A stretch of 64,000 nucleotides of DNA from Harmonia axyridis. Taxonomy: Eukaryota; Arthropoda; Insecta; Coleoptera; Coccinellidae. The DNA is taken from NCBI RefSeq assembly GCF_914767665.1, contig NC_059504.1:1924501-1988500 (forward strand), in the 5' to 3' direction. Under the pieces are notes generated by a model. It did no database searches and was not told the DNA's origin. It worked only from the letters and a program-made list of their open reading frames with translations. The position numbers and the translations under genes were made by a program. This document shows, one piece after another, positions 32,601 to 44,185 of the stretch (position 1 is its first letter; each line of letters opens with the position of its first letter).

Positions 32601-33006
32601 TTAGAGAAGATCCCAAAGTAAGTACTATATAACAAGCCAATTGAAAAGTCCCTGGTCTAGCATAATAACACACATTTTTTTGGCAAAATTCGATTTTATT
32701 ATTCAACATAGTTGCCTTTGAAGACAATACAGCGATTATAACGATCTTCCAACTTTTCGGTACCATTTTGTAGTACGATTTGTCTTTCGCTTCAAAATAG
32801 GCTTCAGTTTCGGCGATTACTTCTTCATTGGGGCTAAATTTCTTTCCAGCGAGCATTCTTTTGAGGTCTGAAAAAAGGAAAAAGTCTTTGGGGGCCAGAT
32901 CTGGCGAATACGGTGGATGCAGAAGCAATTCGAAGCCCAATTCATGCAATTTTGCCATTGTTTTTATTGGTTTGTGACACGGCGCATTGTATTGATGAGA
33001 CAGCAC
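32362..33006 (-). pseudogene. 214-codon chimeric frame joining the C-terminal ends of two mariners
   Basis: A single uninterrupted minus-strand frame starts in the mariner at 32632-33840 with HQYNAPCHK (second catalytic Asp changed to Tyr) and passes PYSPDLAPKDFFLFSDLKRM. It runs out of frame through that element's C-terminus and terminal repeat, crosses the 30-bp spacer and re-enters the transposase frame of the neighbouring mariner at EFLLHPPYSPDLAPSD, ending at its natural stop after CIALEGNYIE. The product would contain two partial catalytic C-terminal lobes in tandem. This probably arose by chance from the way two 3' ends lie head to tail. Confidence 0.85.
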
Positions 33007-33840
33007 CTTTTTTTCTTCAAATGGGAAGGTTTTTCAACGATTTCATCCTTTGAACTATCCAATAATTCTATATAATAATGTTGACGGTAGAAAACTGATG
33101 TCATACCTTGCCAGCTGACTGTTGTTTTTCCTCGCTTTGGATTCGGTTCATCGTGTGCAGTCCATTCAGCTGACTGTCGATTGAACTCCGGAGTGAAATG
33201 ATGGAGCCATGTTTCATCCATTGTCACATATCGACGCAAAAATTCAGGTTTATTGCACTTAAACAGCTTCAAACACTTGTCAGAATCATTAACACATTGT
33301 TGCTTTTGATCGATTGTGAGCTCGCGCGGCACCCATTTTGCACACAGCTTTCTCATGTACAAATATTCGTGAATGATATAATGTACACGTTTAGATGATA
33401 TCTTTACAATGTCTGCTATCTCGGTCAACTTCACTTTACGGTCAATCAAAATTATTTTGTGAACTTTTTTGATTTTTTCGTCGATGACCGCCTCTTTTGG
33501 GCGTCCAATGCGTTCGCCGTCTTCGGTGCTCATTACACCACGTTTAAACATAGCATACCAATCAGTGATGGTTGATTTTGCTAGTGCAGGCCTGAAAACT
33601 CTTCAACTCTTCATCAAGCCAAGATTTTGCTCCAACTGTATTTTTGCTCTTCAAAAAGCAATATTTTATCAGCACACGAAATTCTTTTTTTTCATCTTCT
33701 TTCAAATAACAAAAGTAGCTACACTCGCAACGCAATATCTCACAAACTAATGGTTAGACTGGTACTTACTAAAAATCATATGGATTGAATACTAGCACCG
33801 CCATATGTGCATCAGATAGGGGACTTTTCAATTGGCCTAA
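32632..33840 (-). mobile_element. Irritans-type mariner with both ends, inactivated
   Basis: The element is about 1.21 kb with terminal inverted repeats (GCCAATTGAAAAGTCCCTGG at the plus-strand left, GGACTTTTCAATTGGCC at the right) and TA beside each end. The main frame (32964-33551) carries the helix-turn-helix region, RGVMSTEDGERIGRPKEAV and the first catalytic Asp in YVTMDETWLHHFTPE. A frameshift follows; the second Asp is Tyr (HQYNAPCH), and the third-Asp region has KD for SD. The N-terminus upstream of 33551 is also frame-shifted. Several short deletions explain why it is about 100 bp shorter than 11774-13083. Confidence 0.9.
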
Positions 33841-35284
33841 TATTCATTCGATCATCTTTAAACTTCAAGAAGTTATAGAGTATATTCGAGCGAAGGGTTT
33901 TAAGAAAATTAGACATAAAAAAGACATAGTGTGCAAGAGATTCAGATACTAAGTGGGTTTCCTATTTGTAAATTGAATACTTGCTTAAATAAACTAAAAT
34001 TTCCACAATGACCGAATTGTATGGGTGAAAAGCCATGCGTATGCTCTGGTTATGAAAAGCAATATTCCCAAGTGAACACTAAACCCACTTCTCGAATTCT
34101 TCTCTGGATAATGGCCTTTTTCCCACTACGTACAAATGGGGCAGAACTTCCAATTTTGCATGAAAAAAAGCATTCATATATCTTCATGATCGAGTGTCCC
34201 ATTCGTCCTCTAAACGACCCCTCGCTTTTAAGATCTAAGATCCCTCCTAGGCAAAGAGACTTACGACGGGACCGTTTGATGGAAATTGTTGAAAAATAAC
34301 CAACCCTCCCATTACAGGGAGCTTTTTCAGTGGAAACCCTCGGGTTGCTAGTCAATTTATCAAGTGGTTTGGAATTCAATTGTTTCGTAATATCGTTCGA
34401 TTCAACAGAGATAGACGATATAAAACTATAAGGTGTGAGAATTCAAAATTGAATTAGAAACACTCATTTTTTCAGCCATTTGCGCCATTGAAGACCATAT
34501 TCAAAACTGGCAAAATTACGTCTCGATAGAGTATATATCTAATCGAATAACAGAGAAAACATCCCATTAATTGAATAACGATAGTATGAAGTTTTGTGAT
34601 TAGTTGACTCAGTTTGGTTTGAGCACGCTTCAAAGATGGACACTAGCAAAAAGAAAATACGCTATATTTTTGCCAATAGGAACGAGATCTTCTATGAGAG
34701 ATGCATAATGATATTTCCTGCAAAATTATTAAAAAAAAACTAAATTGGATCATTCTAAATACAGCCATGCAAAAATAATGGATTTTTTTACATATGGATC
34801 CATATGGATTGTTATCAACTCTATATCTCATCACTAGAGCATCATGTTATGTTGAAATAGCTAATGTTATTTCGCAATTCCTAGCGAAATCGCTGATCCG
34901 TATAATTGTATAACGAATTTCATTATATGCGATACAACAGTTGACGCAAGTAAAACATTATTTCCAGGGCATACTTCTCGATATGCATTTATGTCATCTG
35001 TCATATTGTCGCGCTGTGTCTGCATCAGTTCTGTCATTAAATAACAGGAGTTTTAATTGGTTCCCGTCCCTGCGTAGCTAGTTTAGGGCGGTATACATGC
35101 AAATTAACCAAATTAAAATGCAGTATACGACGAACTCCAACGAGAGGATGTTCGACGTGAATTACAGATCCTGCTAGATGTAGACGTTAGGTAGAGGGCG
35201 AGACAACGAAAATAGATGATTTGAAATTCTATTCGTATGACAGAACTGTAGTCCTTCGAAAAATACCCCTAACTGTATAGAAAA
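33841..35284. other. Non-coding stretch with one unassigned frame
   Basis: A 92-codon frame (34021-34299, plus) begins MGEKPCVCSGYEKQYSQ, which resembles the TGEKPYxC linker and first half of a C2H2 zinc finger with the second Cys replaced by Tyr. It has no complete finger. I leave it unassigned. Nothing else seen. Confidence 0.35.
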
Positions 35285-35500
35285 ATAACCCAAACAAATG
35301 GCCACCGAGATCTTGTGATTTGACATCTTTAGAATTTTTTTTTTGGACTACTAAAAAGATGAGGTCTATACCAATGCTCCGCAATCGATTCGAGACTGCA
35401 AAAGTGCAGTTTGGTTATGGAAAATCTCATGAAAATTATATGGTACTGCAATCGTAGCAAGAGGATTGTAATTGACTGATAAGAAACGATATCAGCCAAA
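35285..35500 (+). pseudogene. C-terminal relic of the second DD41D-like transposase family
   Basis: Broken plus-strand frames read KWPPRSCDLTSLEFFF (third catalytic position now Glu), then KDEVYTNAPQSIRDCK, and MENLMKIIWYCNRS near the end. The C-terminal CNRS block is shared with 2130-2165, so these pieces are from the same family. No terminal repeats found. Confidence 0.65.
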
Positions 35501-35566
35501 TGACCACTACAGCCATTTGGCTATTTGGATAAAATTTTATGAAAACCACCATCAGTCTTACAAGTA

Positions 35567-36436
35567 AAGGGTGTTTTTTTTAGAGTTATAGAACTTTAAA
35601 TTGCAATAAAACAACGATAGATTATTCGATTGACTTGAATTTTATTTATCCGCATCTTGTGGCATTACATTTTAAATATGATTTCTGGCATATGACCGCC
35701 ACAGCTGGCTCGGATGTAGTCCAATCTGGACGTCCAATTTTCGATGACTTTTTCCAACATTTGTGGCCGTATATCGGCAATAACACGGCGAATAATGTCT
35801 TCCAAATGGTCAAGGGTTTGTGGCTTATCCGCATAGACCAATGACTTTACATAGTCCCACAGAAAGTAGTCTAGCGGTGTTAAATCACAATATCTTGGAG
35901 GCCAATTCACAGGTCCAAAACGTGAAATTAGGCGGTCACCAAACGTGTCTTTCAATAAATCGATTGTGGCACGAGCTGTGTGACATGTTGCGCCGTTTTG
36001 TTGGAACCACAGCTCCTGGACATCATGGTTGTTCAATTCAGGAATGAAAAAGTTAGTAATCATGGCTCTATATTATCGTTTTTGAAGAAGTACGGACCAA
36101 TGATTCCACCAGCCCATAAAGCGCACCAAACAGTCAGTTTTTCTGGATGTAACGGTGTTTCGACATACACTTGAGGATTATTTGCAAGCGTTGTTCAGTG
36201 CGCTTCATCGCTAAACAAAATAAAATGGACGTAGTGCGCGATACGTATTCCGCACATAACCTTTATTATTTTCGAAATAAAATTGCACTATTTGCAAGCG
36301 TTGTTCAGGCGTGAGTCTATTCATGATGAATTGCCAAACCAAACTGAGAATAAATCACTTGACAGCTGTTAAATCGATCGCCATCTTGAACAGTAATGCC
36401 AACTTAAAGTTATATACTTCGAAAAAAAACACCCTT
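35567..36436 (-). mobile_element. DD41D element, copy F: extra deletions with filler DNA
   Basis: The element is 870 bp with both terminal inverted repeats (AAGGGTGTTTTTTTTAGAGT; right end CTTCGAAAAAAAACACCCTT) and a left TA. On the minus strand a 132-codon frame (35665-36063) spans FQQNGATCH, where the second catalytic Asp is Asn, and LTPLDYFLWDY. About 35 bp are missing near 36072. At about 36180 a further deletion is bridged by tttgcaagcgttgttca, a copy of sequence from the element's own N-terminal region (36292-36309). It also carries the family's shared internal deletion. Confidence 0.9.
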
Positions 36437-37190
36437 TTTAATTCTCGAGATGCTTTCAGTGAGTATCGAATTTGGGACACTCTGTACCATCTTCTTGTAG
36501 CTTATTAACTGAAACGAATAATTAAGACTTCTTATCTACGTCCAATTACTCACATATTGCGATCATATAACAAAAAAACATCCCTCGAGAATTTAGATGA
36601 AACCCTTGAACAACGAGATCCTAGTAGGCAGCGAGCTTAGCGCTTAGCGCTAATAAAACGAGCCCGTAAAATTAACAAAATCCAAGGGAAGAGAGCGTGC
36701 TAGCGGCAGGGCAGAAATTCATATATTGAAAATAAGGTGGGTTATTAATTGCACCCTCTCTCACCCCCCTCCCCCGTCTCTGCCTAATTGAAATTTAATT
36801 CGAAAAATGATTGATGCCGGCGCGCACGCCAAAGTTCAAGACGTCTGGTGTTTTTTAATTAACGGAGATTCCTCGGACTTTCCGAAAGTTCTGAAACGCC
36901 TACCCCCCACCCCCTAATCTCGTTCATTACTTCTTTATTGATGTAGGTAAGTCGAGCCGGGAGAGAGGAGATTAAGAGACGAGAATTTAGGGTTTCACTT
37001 CGAATTGAGAAAGTTCAGGTTTTTTTTCGTTTCTTGTATGAAACCGTTTCGAAATTGAGCGCATTGTTGGCCCTTTGAAAGGGTTTCGAAAAGGTTCAGG
37101 TCGGTTTTTGCTTAAACTAGTGGAACTAAAGGGATTGTGTTAGTGGAGGAGCCACTTGTGCTGAATAATGTTCTATGAACTTTATGTATT
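36437..37190. other. Non-coding stretch
   Basis: It includes a short near-palindrome (ttagcgcttagcgctaa near 36632) and C-rich and purine-rich tracts. No recognisable frames. Confidence 0.35.
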
Positions 37191-38059
37191 CAGGGTTATT
37201 CAATAGATCGAGTCATAACATTATGAAGTTCTAGTTCAAATAAATAGTTCTTTCAAGTAGATAACATTATTTTCTATCTCGAATCCCTTCAGAGTTACAG
37301 ACTGTGGAACTTACTTTTTTTCATTTATTTCTATGAATTCTAAGCGAATAGGGGTAATAAGCGTTTGAATTTTGGATGATATTGTACTCAGAGGCTTTCC
37401 AATACTTTCATGTTTTCGTTGAGTTCCTACAATGCCTCAGTGGCTAAGTTTTCAGGAGTTTCGTACCTTCTCTCACCCCTTATATCTACGCCAATGAGGA
37501 TAGGGACTATTTAGAGCCATTTCCTGTTTTTGCCGATTTCTCTCCACAAGAAAGTACCCCTCTTAAAAGCCGCTTGGACGTACCATTTTCGATTATTCGA
37601 TCTCCATTCTTGCAAAATACACATCCATTCGAATTCAATAAAAAAAATCCTAAATGTTGCTCCAACTGTCAACACTGTAATGAAATTCGAGCGGTGTAGT
37701 TTTTCGGTGATATTAGCGTGAACAAACAGAAAGCCCACTCTGATTTTTTGTTTATGAATTTATGAAATGGACAAACACGTCAGTTCCTACTCATTTCATT
37801 GTTTTCATTTTCCGAACATCTGTTTTAATATGTTGATGATCCACAAGCGAAAAATCCTCCGAAATCAGATATTACGTAAAAATCTGTCATCTGTTCATGA
37901 TGGAAGACTTCAATTCGTTTTGCAATCATCGCGCAGGTGGTTGTTTACGCGAATTAGTGGAAATTTCATAATCTTAGAAGTCTGTGCTTTTCGCGTTTTG
38001 AACAAATTGCGCATTCCGGCCATTTTGAGTTGAGTGATGAATGTTAGTGCAAAGTTGAA
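37191..38059. other. Non-coding stretch with a block related to 40272-40500
   Basis: The part at 37190-37460 (GGTTATTCAATAGATC..., TTCTATCTCGAATCCCTTC, GTTGAGTTCCTACAATGCC) is a diverged match to a block that interrupts the third unit of the tandem repeat downstream. The rest has short unrecognised frames. Confidence 0.4.
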
Positions 38060-38795
38060 GAGGATTTTTGAACAAAAATGTAAGATTTATTGATTCTTAA
38101 TTCGTGTAATGATGCGTCTTCATCATAATTTTCTTCCCTATTATTATTCACATATCTAAGTTGATTGAAAACTAATCCAAAACGTAAAATGTAATCGTGA
38201 ATTTTGGTGATCTGTACTCTGATGTACATTCAAAAGTATCTATACATTCTGAGATTTGAAAATTTGACTCGAATTGTTCATATTTTACATTAAGTCAATG
38301 AAAAATATCAAATATAATTCATCCAAATATTGTTATATTGTAATTGTATCAAACCTTAATTTGACTAAGGTGGTTGTTGGAGAATTTCATATATGTGCTC
38401 ATCCTAAAAGAATTCTTTGTAATTGCATGACAAAATATTCACGTCGTTCTTTCATTTCTGGCAAATTGATTTGATTATTTTATATATTTTTGAAAAAATT
38501 ACTACATTTTTCCTGATATATAGGTATGTCTGATATTGAATGATTGAGTATCGAAAAGATTTTTATAAATATCAATTATTTTCAGATGTACCTAATAGCT
38601 GATGGATATTTGTATTATGTTAGAACAAAAGTCTTCAATTCTCATTAATTGCGATTCTTACTTCTTGAAAGTGTATGAGAAAAAAGATAAAGACGAGATG
38701 GAAATGCTAAAGTAAAAACTCACATTGAATTCGATAAGATTCTGCATGGTTGAAACAATTTGAAATAGGACACAATAGAATATTTTGCAAGTGTT
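38060..38795 (+). repeat. Diverged tandem unit 1 of about 735 bp
   Basis: It begins near AACAAAAATGTAAGATTTAT (38071) and contains GTGAATTTTGGTGATCTGTAC, CATTCTGAGATTTG and GGTGGTTGTTGGAGAATTTC blocks, a TTTTCAGATGTACC splice-acceptor-like site near 38581 and a GATTCTGCATGGTTGA block near 38740. The same blocks occur in the same order in units 2 and 3. Both strands have short frames with shared residues, but none is intact. Confidence 0.75.
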
Positions 38796-39535
38796 TCTAT
38801 GGAACAAAAATGTAAGTTTTGATGATTCTTCACTCGTGTATTTATGTGTATTTACTATATTATTCGATTACTTTTCTATTTTATTTTTTACATACCGTTA
38901 ATGATGTGTGCTCGAAAATGTAGACTATAGTAATTGTGAATTTTGGTGAGCCGTACTTTGATGATCCTTCAAGAATATCTATACATTCTGAGATTTGGAA
39001 ATTTAACTCGAATTCTGTATTATTCACATTACGTCAATATAAAAATCGAAATAGAACTCATCTAAATGTTTGAATCGACTCAAATCAAAATTTGACTCGG
39101 GTGGTTGTTGGAAAATTTCATATCTGTGCGCATCTTGAAAAGACATAATTCTATGTTGATAATTGCATGACAAATATTTACATCGTTCTTTCGTTTCTGG
39201 CAAATTGATTTGATGATTTTTATTCATCTCTAACAGAATTTGTATTAATTGATGAGCAGGTATGCCTGATATTGAATGATTGAGTATCGAAAAGATTTTT
39301 TTAACTATTTATTTTCAGATGTACCTTAAGCTGGTGGATATTTGTAGTATGTCGGAACAAAAGTCTCCAATATTCGCTGATCCCGATTCTTCCTTCTTTG
39401 AGAGAGCATGAGCAGAAGAAAAGGACGAGTTGGAAATTATGAAATAAGAATTTCATACTGTATGCGAGAAGATTCTGCATGGTTGATACAATTTGAAGAA
39501 GGACTTGATGGAATATTTTTTCAGTGTTTCTCTCG
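38796..39535 (+). repeat. Diverged tandem unit 2 of about 735 bp
   Basis: It is offset 732 bp from unit 1, with all conserved blocks in order. Its minus strand has an open 67-codon frame (39024-39227), parts of which (an IN-PETKER motif) recur in unit 3. The 3' part reads KDELEIMK and EKILHG on the plus strand and recurs in decayed form in unit 1. Confidence 0.75.
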
Positions 39536-40199
39536 AAACAATCATTGATAAGTTAAGTACCGAATCATCTGTGTTTTAAGATCAGTGGAGTAGTGGACAG
39601 CAGTTAAAATTGTTTTAAATTCCAAAAGAATAATTTTCGCTTCTTTTAGTTGAGGTGGAGAAGGACTTAGGAAAATTCTAAACTCATTCTGGTGTTTAGA
39701 TTTGCTTCCTTCTACTATTTGTTGCTCTATATTCATTTCTCTGTCTAAATGTATGTAATTTTCGAATCTTAAACCAAGAAAGATCTCGAACGATTCAGTT
39801 CGATGCATGAAGAACGATGTCATTATCTATCCGGCGACCGTGAGCATGAAAACTCTCGAACGGAAATTTGCAAGGTAGGTTTAGGGTCCGAATATTTTGG
39901 TTGAATTCGTTCGTGGGCGGATTTCATATTTAGGTTCAAAAGTTTTAGGGTATGAAATTTTGTTTTCTCAATAAAAATTGACATCCGATAGAAATTTGAT
40001 TATCAGCTAAAAAATCGTGAAACCAATGTTGATGCGTTTTTATGGGGTTCGTTTCATAGGGAGATGAAAATTATTTTTAAAATTTCAAAAATTTGAAAGT
40101 TAGATTTCACTGATCCAATAAATTTTTCAATTCTTCAATGAATACGAATCTTTTTATTGCCTGAATCTTCTTGAGCAAGATTCATCTGGAATGGCAATG
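39536..40199. other. Non-coding stretch between tandem units
   Basis: A 93-codon minus frame (39542-39823) includes PPQLKEAKIILLEFKTILTA. It has no recognisable domain. Nothing else seen. Confidence 0.35.
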
Positions 40200-41000
40200 A
40201 ATATTATTTCGAACAAAAATATAAGTTTTATTAATTCTCAACTCTTAACATTAATATTGTGTCTGTATTATACAGTGTGATTCAAAAGTCCCGATCATAA
40301 GTTTATGAAATTATATTTAATTGAAATAAGAATTTCTTTCAAATGATTTTTTTTCTATCTCTAATCTCTTCGGAAATACTGACTGTTGGGTTTTATTGAG
40401 TTCTTCAATGTCTCAGTTGCGTAGTTTTCGGGGGTTAAGCAATTTTGTGAAATTTTAAATCAATGCTCTATTGATTTAAAATTTCCGAAGGGATTCAAGA
40501 TGATGATCATTCAACAGTAACTACACGCTCTGAAATTTGGGAATAAGACTCTAATCGTTCATCATTTACGTTAATAGAAAAATTGAAATAGAATTCATCT
40601 CAATGTTCGAATCGATTCAATTCAAAATTTGATTCAGATTGTTGCTTATCAAATCTCATATTTGTGCGCATCTTAAATGAACAGAATTCAATATTGTTAA
40701 ATGTTCAAGTCTTTCTTTCGTTTCTGGTGAATTGATTCGATCATTTTCAATCTCTTTCTCCAAAGTAATACGTATTTTTTGACAAAGAGATATTCCTGAA
40801 TTTGAATGATTGGTATCGAAAAGATTATTAAGATCATTGAATATTTTTAGGAAAAATGGCTGATGGATATTCGTATTAGGTAGCAACATGGGTCTGGTAT
40901 ACTCACTAATCTAACTGATTCTGATTATTCCTTTTTGAGAGAGAAAGAGAAAAGTATGGAACTCAATAGTCTCAATATATCTGGATTTTTGTAGAATAGA
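40200..41000 (+). repeat. Diverged tandem unit 3, interrupted by a 230-bp block
   Basis: It has the same order of blocks as units 1 and 2 (AACAAAAATATAAGTTTTAT, CTGAAATTTGGGAATAAGAC, GTGCGCATCTTAAATGA). The block 40272-40500 is absent from the other units. That block starts ACAGTGTGATTCAAAAGTCC, resembles 37191-37460 and contains a perfect hairpin with 16-bp arms (40449-40464 and 40470-40485). Confidence 0.65.
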
Positions 41001-41934
41001 GGGAGGTGAAGAAGGACCTGACAATGTAAGTACTTTCTGAACTTATTCTGGAGTTAAAGGGTTTTTTCATGAACTATTTTTTTCATCATTTTCGTTAACA
41101 CGTCTCCGAGGAAGGTCTCGAACGATTCATTGAAATTTCGAGTTCAGAATCAATTCTGTTCTGTCCATTGTTTTTTTTCGCCTTGAAGAGTGCAGCACTC
41201 ATTCACTGACACCTTGTATGTATCATTTCCCCCAAACTGTCGGATCTAACAAACAATTCTTGCACAAAGCGCCGTCATAACGAAAACCCCTACAAACCCA
41301 TCGGAAAATTGAAATTTCCCGCATACCTCCCCCTCCTCACCTTCTCCCAAATCACGAGACGTCCTCCCATCCCCTTCATTACGTAAATTCGCCTGTCTCC
41401 CATCGGAACCGTGATTTTATTAAAGTTGGCCCGCGCGTCCGTGTCCCCCCTTAGCGCGCTCACGAATCGCGCCCGAAATGAAAAAATTCCCGGCGATTCG
41501 GGCCAGAAAGAAGTCCGTCCGTCCGGAAGAATCGCGTTCGGAGTGTCCCCCTACCTCCCCCCTCTTCCCGGAAAACATTAATTTCGTACCCCTTCCGGTC
41601 CGACAATTAACGAATATTCTAATAAATTATGTGGGATCTGGCCCGCGTCGAAAGAAAAAAATTGCCGACGATTTCGAGGGTGCGTTCGACCGGATCCCGG
41701 ATCCTTTCGTTTCGAAAATCCGGGAAAATCCCCGTCGGAAAAACGTTCGAAGGGGGGGGGGGCGTGGTAATTAAGGGTGGGAGGCGATAGGGCGACTGTG
41801 ATTGAATGAGATCGAAATTTGGCTTATCAGAGGTCATCAATTCTAGCACCGCTCTCCGATTTTTGGTAGAGCTCACGGTTTCGAGGAAATTTGAACTCGA
41901 AATTTGGGAAAAAATTGAATTTCCCCCTAAAAAT
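41001..41934. other. Non-coding stretch, strongly GC-rich at 41400-41780
   Basis: A 98-codon plus frame and an 85-codon minus frame in the GC-rich part show no domain. A G run is at 41750-41761. Confidence 0.35.
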
Positions 41935-42175
41935 CGTTATATCTCCTGAATTATTCGTCGCGGACACCTCAAATGAAACGTTTTTCAAACATCAAGTGAC
42001 GCTCTAAGACATACTGAATTTTCAAGGGCATTGCGTCCAGAAGAAGTTGTAGCCTCGGGAATATTATCATTTTTTCCTTGAAAATTTCAGATTTGTACCT
42101 ATAATTTCTGAAATAATGTACTGGTCGCCCAACTGCAAGCATTTTCGTGATCTACATACTCGAATCAATCAATAA
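41935..42175 (+). repeat. Dispersed repeat shared with 58105-58505
   Basis: The stretch from TATCTCCTGAATTATTCGTC through CATACTGA and AGAAGTTG to ATTTCTGAAATAATGTACTG and CAACTGCAAGC matches 58303-58508 closely. Non-coding. Confidence 0.8.
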
Positions 42176-43062
42176 AATTATACAATATTTCTATGTAGGC
42201 ATTTTTATTTTTTTTTCAGTAAGTATGGAAAATTTTACGTAAACGTTTAACGTACCATCAACCTTGATACACCCTGTATATGCGGACTTTGCTTTCTGAC
42301 TCGAGTGTAAATCATTACAAGGATGTGAGGACACACCGACCGACAGACACGATGCCAAAGTTGTCAAAATGGTCTCGAATACATTTCTCGAGCGAAAATT
42401 TCGAATCCATACCCCAAAAATCAAATTCATCCCCGAAATATTCATAAAGTCCCCTCCAAACCAACCTTCAATAATAAATTCCGGACCAGCCCGGAAACCG
42501 CCCTCTATCTGAAAGTTATCGCGCGAAACGTCCAAAAATAGAACTTGGTCGCATCGTCGTTCTCCTTCTTCGATATCGGGGGGCGCGTTCCTTGCGACCC
42601 GCCCGCTTATCGCCCCGAGGGCGCGGGCGGCGTCGAGAGAAAAAAATAATTCTCAGTCGGAGACGACGGTATCGCGACGCCGGTCCTGATTTACTGCCGA
42701 ACTTTCCGACCGTAATCGAAACAAGCTTAAAATCGGACACGCAAATCGGGACGGCGTCACCGAAACCGACGCCCTAAATCACACTGGGATGGTGGAATGG
42801 AGATTTCTAGGGGTTTCTATATCTGGCGTTTGGTTATTGCGAGGATCGTCGTGCGGTCCTGCATGGCGCCCCACGAGGGGCACACACGTTTGAAAAAAAT
42901 GGGGTGGTGGATTAGGCAGTCCCGAAGGGTTGGGTTTGGTTTGGTTTGAAAGAGTGGATAGTGTAGTTTTCGGTACTCATGGTGTACTGTGGCTTTGTTA
43001 CCGTGACTTTTATTGGAAACAAACATTCTGTTATTGTCACAGAACTGTTCTGGCTCAAAAAA
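42176..43062. other. Non-coding stretch, GC-rich at 42540-42780
   Basis: Frames such as 42592-42777 (plus) and 42516-42740 (minus) are Arg-rich because of GC-rich sequence, not because of a recognisable domain. A CACCCTGTATA terminus-like string is at 42270. Confidence 0.35.
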
Positions 43063-43431
43063 AATGGTGTGTTTTTTTTAAAGCTATAGAACTTTAAATT
43101 GCAATAAAACAACGGTGGATTATTCGGTTGACATGAATTTTATTTATCCGCATGATAATCTTGTGGCATTACATTTAAAATATGATTTCTGGCATATGAC
43201 CGCCACGGCTGGCTCGGATGTAGTCCAATCTGGACGTCCAATTTTCGATGACTTTTTCCAACATTTGTGGCCGTATATCGGCAATAACACGGCGAATGTT
43301 GTCTTCCAAATGGTCAAGGGTTTGTGGCTTATCCGCATAGACCATTGACTTTACATAGCCGCACAGAAGTAGTCTAGCGGTGTTAAATCACAAGATCTTG
43401 GAGGCCAATTCACAGGTCCAAAACGTGAAAC
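43063..43431 (-). mobile_element. DD41D element, copy G: 3' end only
   Basis: It holds the right terminal inverted repeat (GTGTGTTTTTTTTAAAGCTA on the plus strand) and the last 300 bp of the transposase gene, ending at CCAAAACGTGAAA. No TA is visible at the left edge. The fragment ends before the second catalytic residue. Confidence 0.88.
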
Positions 43432-44185
43432 GTGTTAATGTGCTAAATTGTCGGTACTAGACCTGCATGAATATGAAGAATAACTATTTCAAGCCTCTAG
43501 CCAATAGCGTCATCAGAATTATAAATGAAGAAAGCACAGACGAGAAGTTAGAAGCAATTGAGGGCTACTTGATTCATGAGACAATTGCACCCTTGGAGGC
43601 TAAAGAACTATCTCCAAGGATGCAATTGAGACTCTACAGCACCTGACTCCACGACAGTGCTGTTCTACTCGAAATGAGAATTTCCCAAACACATCTTTCT
43701 CCTCTATTCGCAGCGTCTTATTTCACGTCCGGCGACGGCGTCTTCTCCCCGAACACACGTACGGAAAGTCCGAAGGAAGTTTCTGCGCTCGCGGTCGAAG
43801 GTAGCAGCTGCGCCCCATTCCTCACGTCGGATTTATGTCGGTGCCGGTGCACCTTTTCCCCACGAACTCTGCCCATAAACTTGTCAATTCTGCAAAATGC
43901 GCCGAAAAACTTCTTTAAATGGTTCATTCGAGTCTCGGTCTCTCTGTTCCGGAACAATAGAGATTTACGGGGTTTATTGGAGGATGAGGGGGGAAAGGGG
44001 GTGGTCGTCGTTGGAGGGGGGGGGGATCGCTGACTAGGGCGCTTTTCTCGTATATCGAATGGAAGTAGGGGGTCGATTGCGACGGAATGTCGTGCTGTAC
44101 GAACTGTTTGTACAGGATGATCTTGGTAACCCAAATTTTCCGGAAAACGGCCGAATATTTTTTTATTCTGTGAACGACGTTTGTA
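43432..44185. other. Non-coding stretch with one short unassigned open frame
   Basis: A 59-codon plus-strand frame at 43467-43646 (ATG to TGA) has a balanced, protein-like composition, with SVIRIINEESTDEKLEAIEG in the middle. It matches no family I know. The following GC-rich part (43660-44040) has long frames on both strands without recognisable domains. Confidence 0.4.

Noticed and set aside
34021..34299. Possible C2H2 zinc-finger gene (GEKPCVCSGYEKQYSQ)
   Set aside because: The second Cys and both His are missing and no further finger follows. The match is short enough to be chance.
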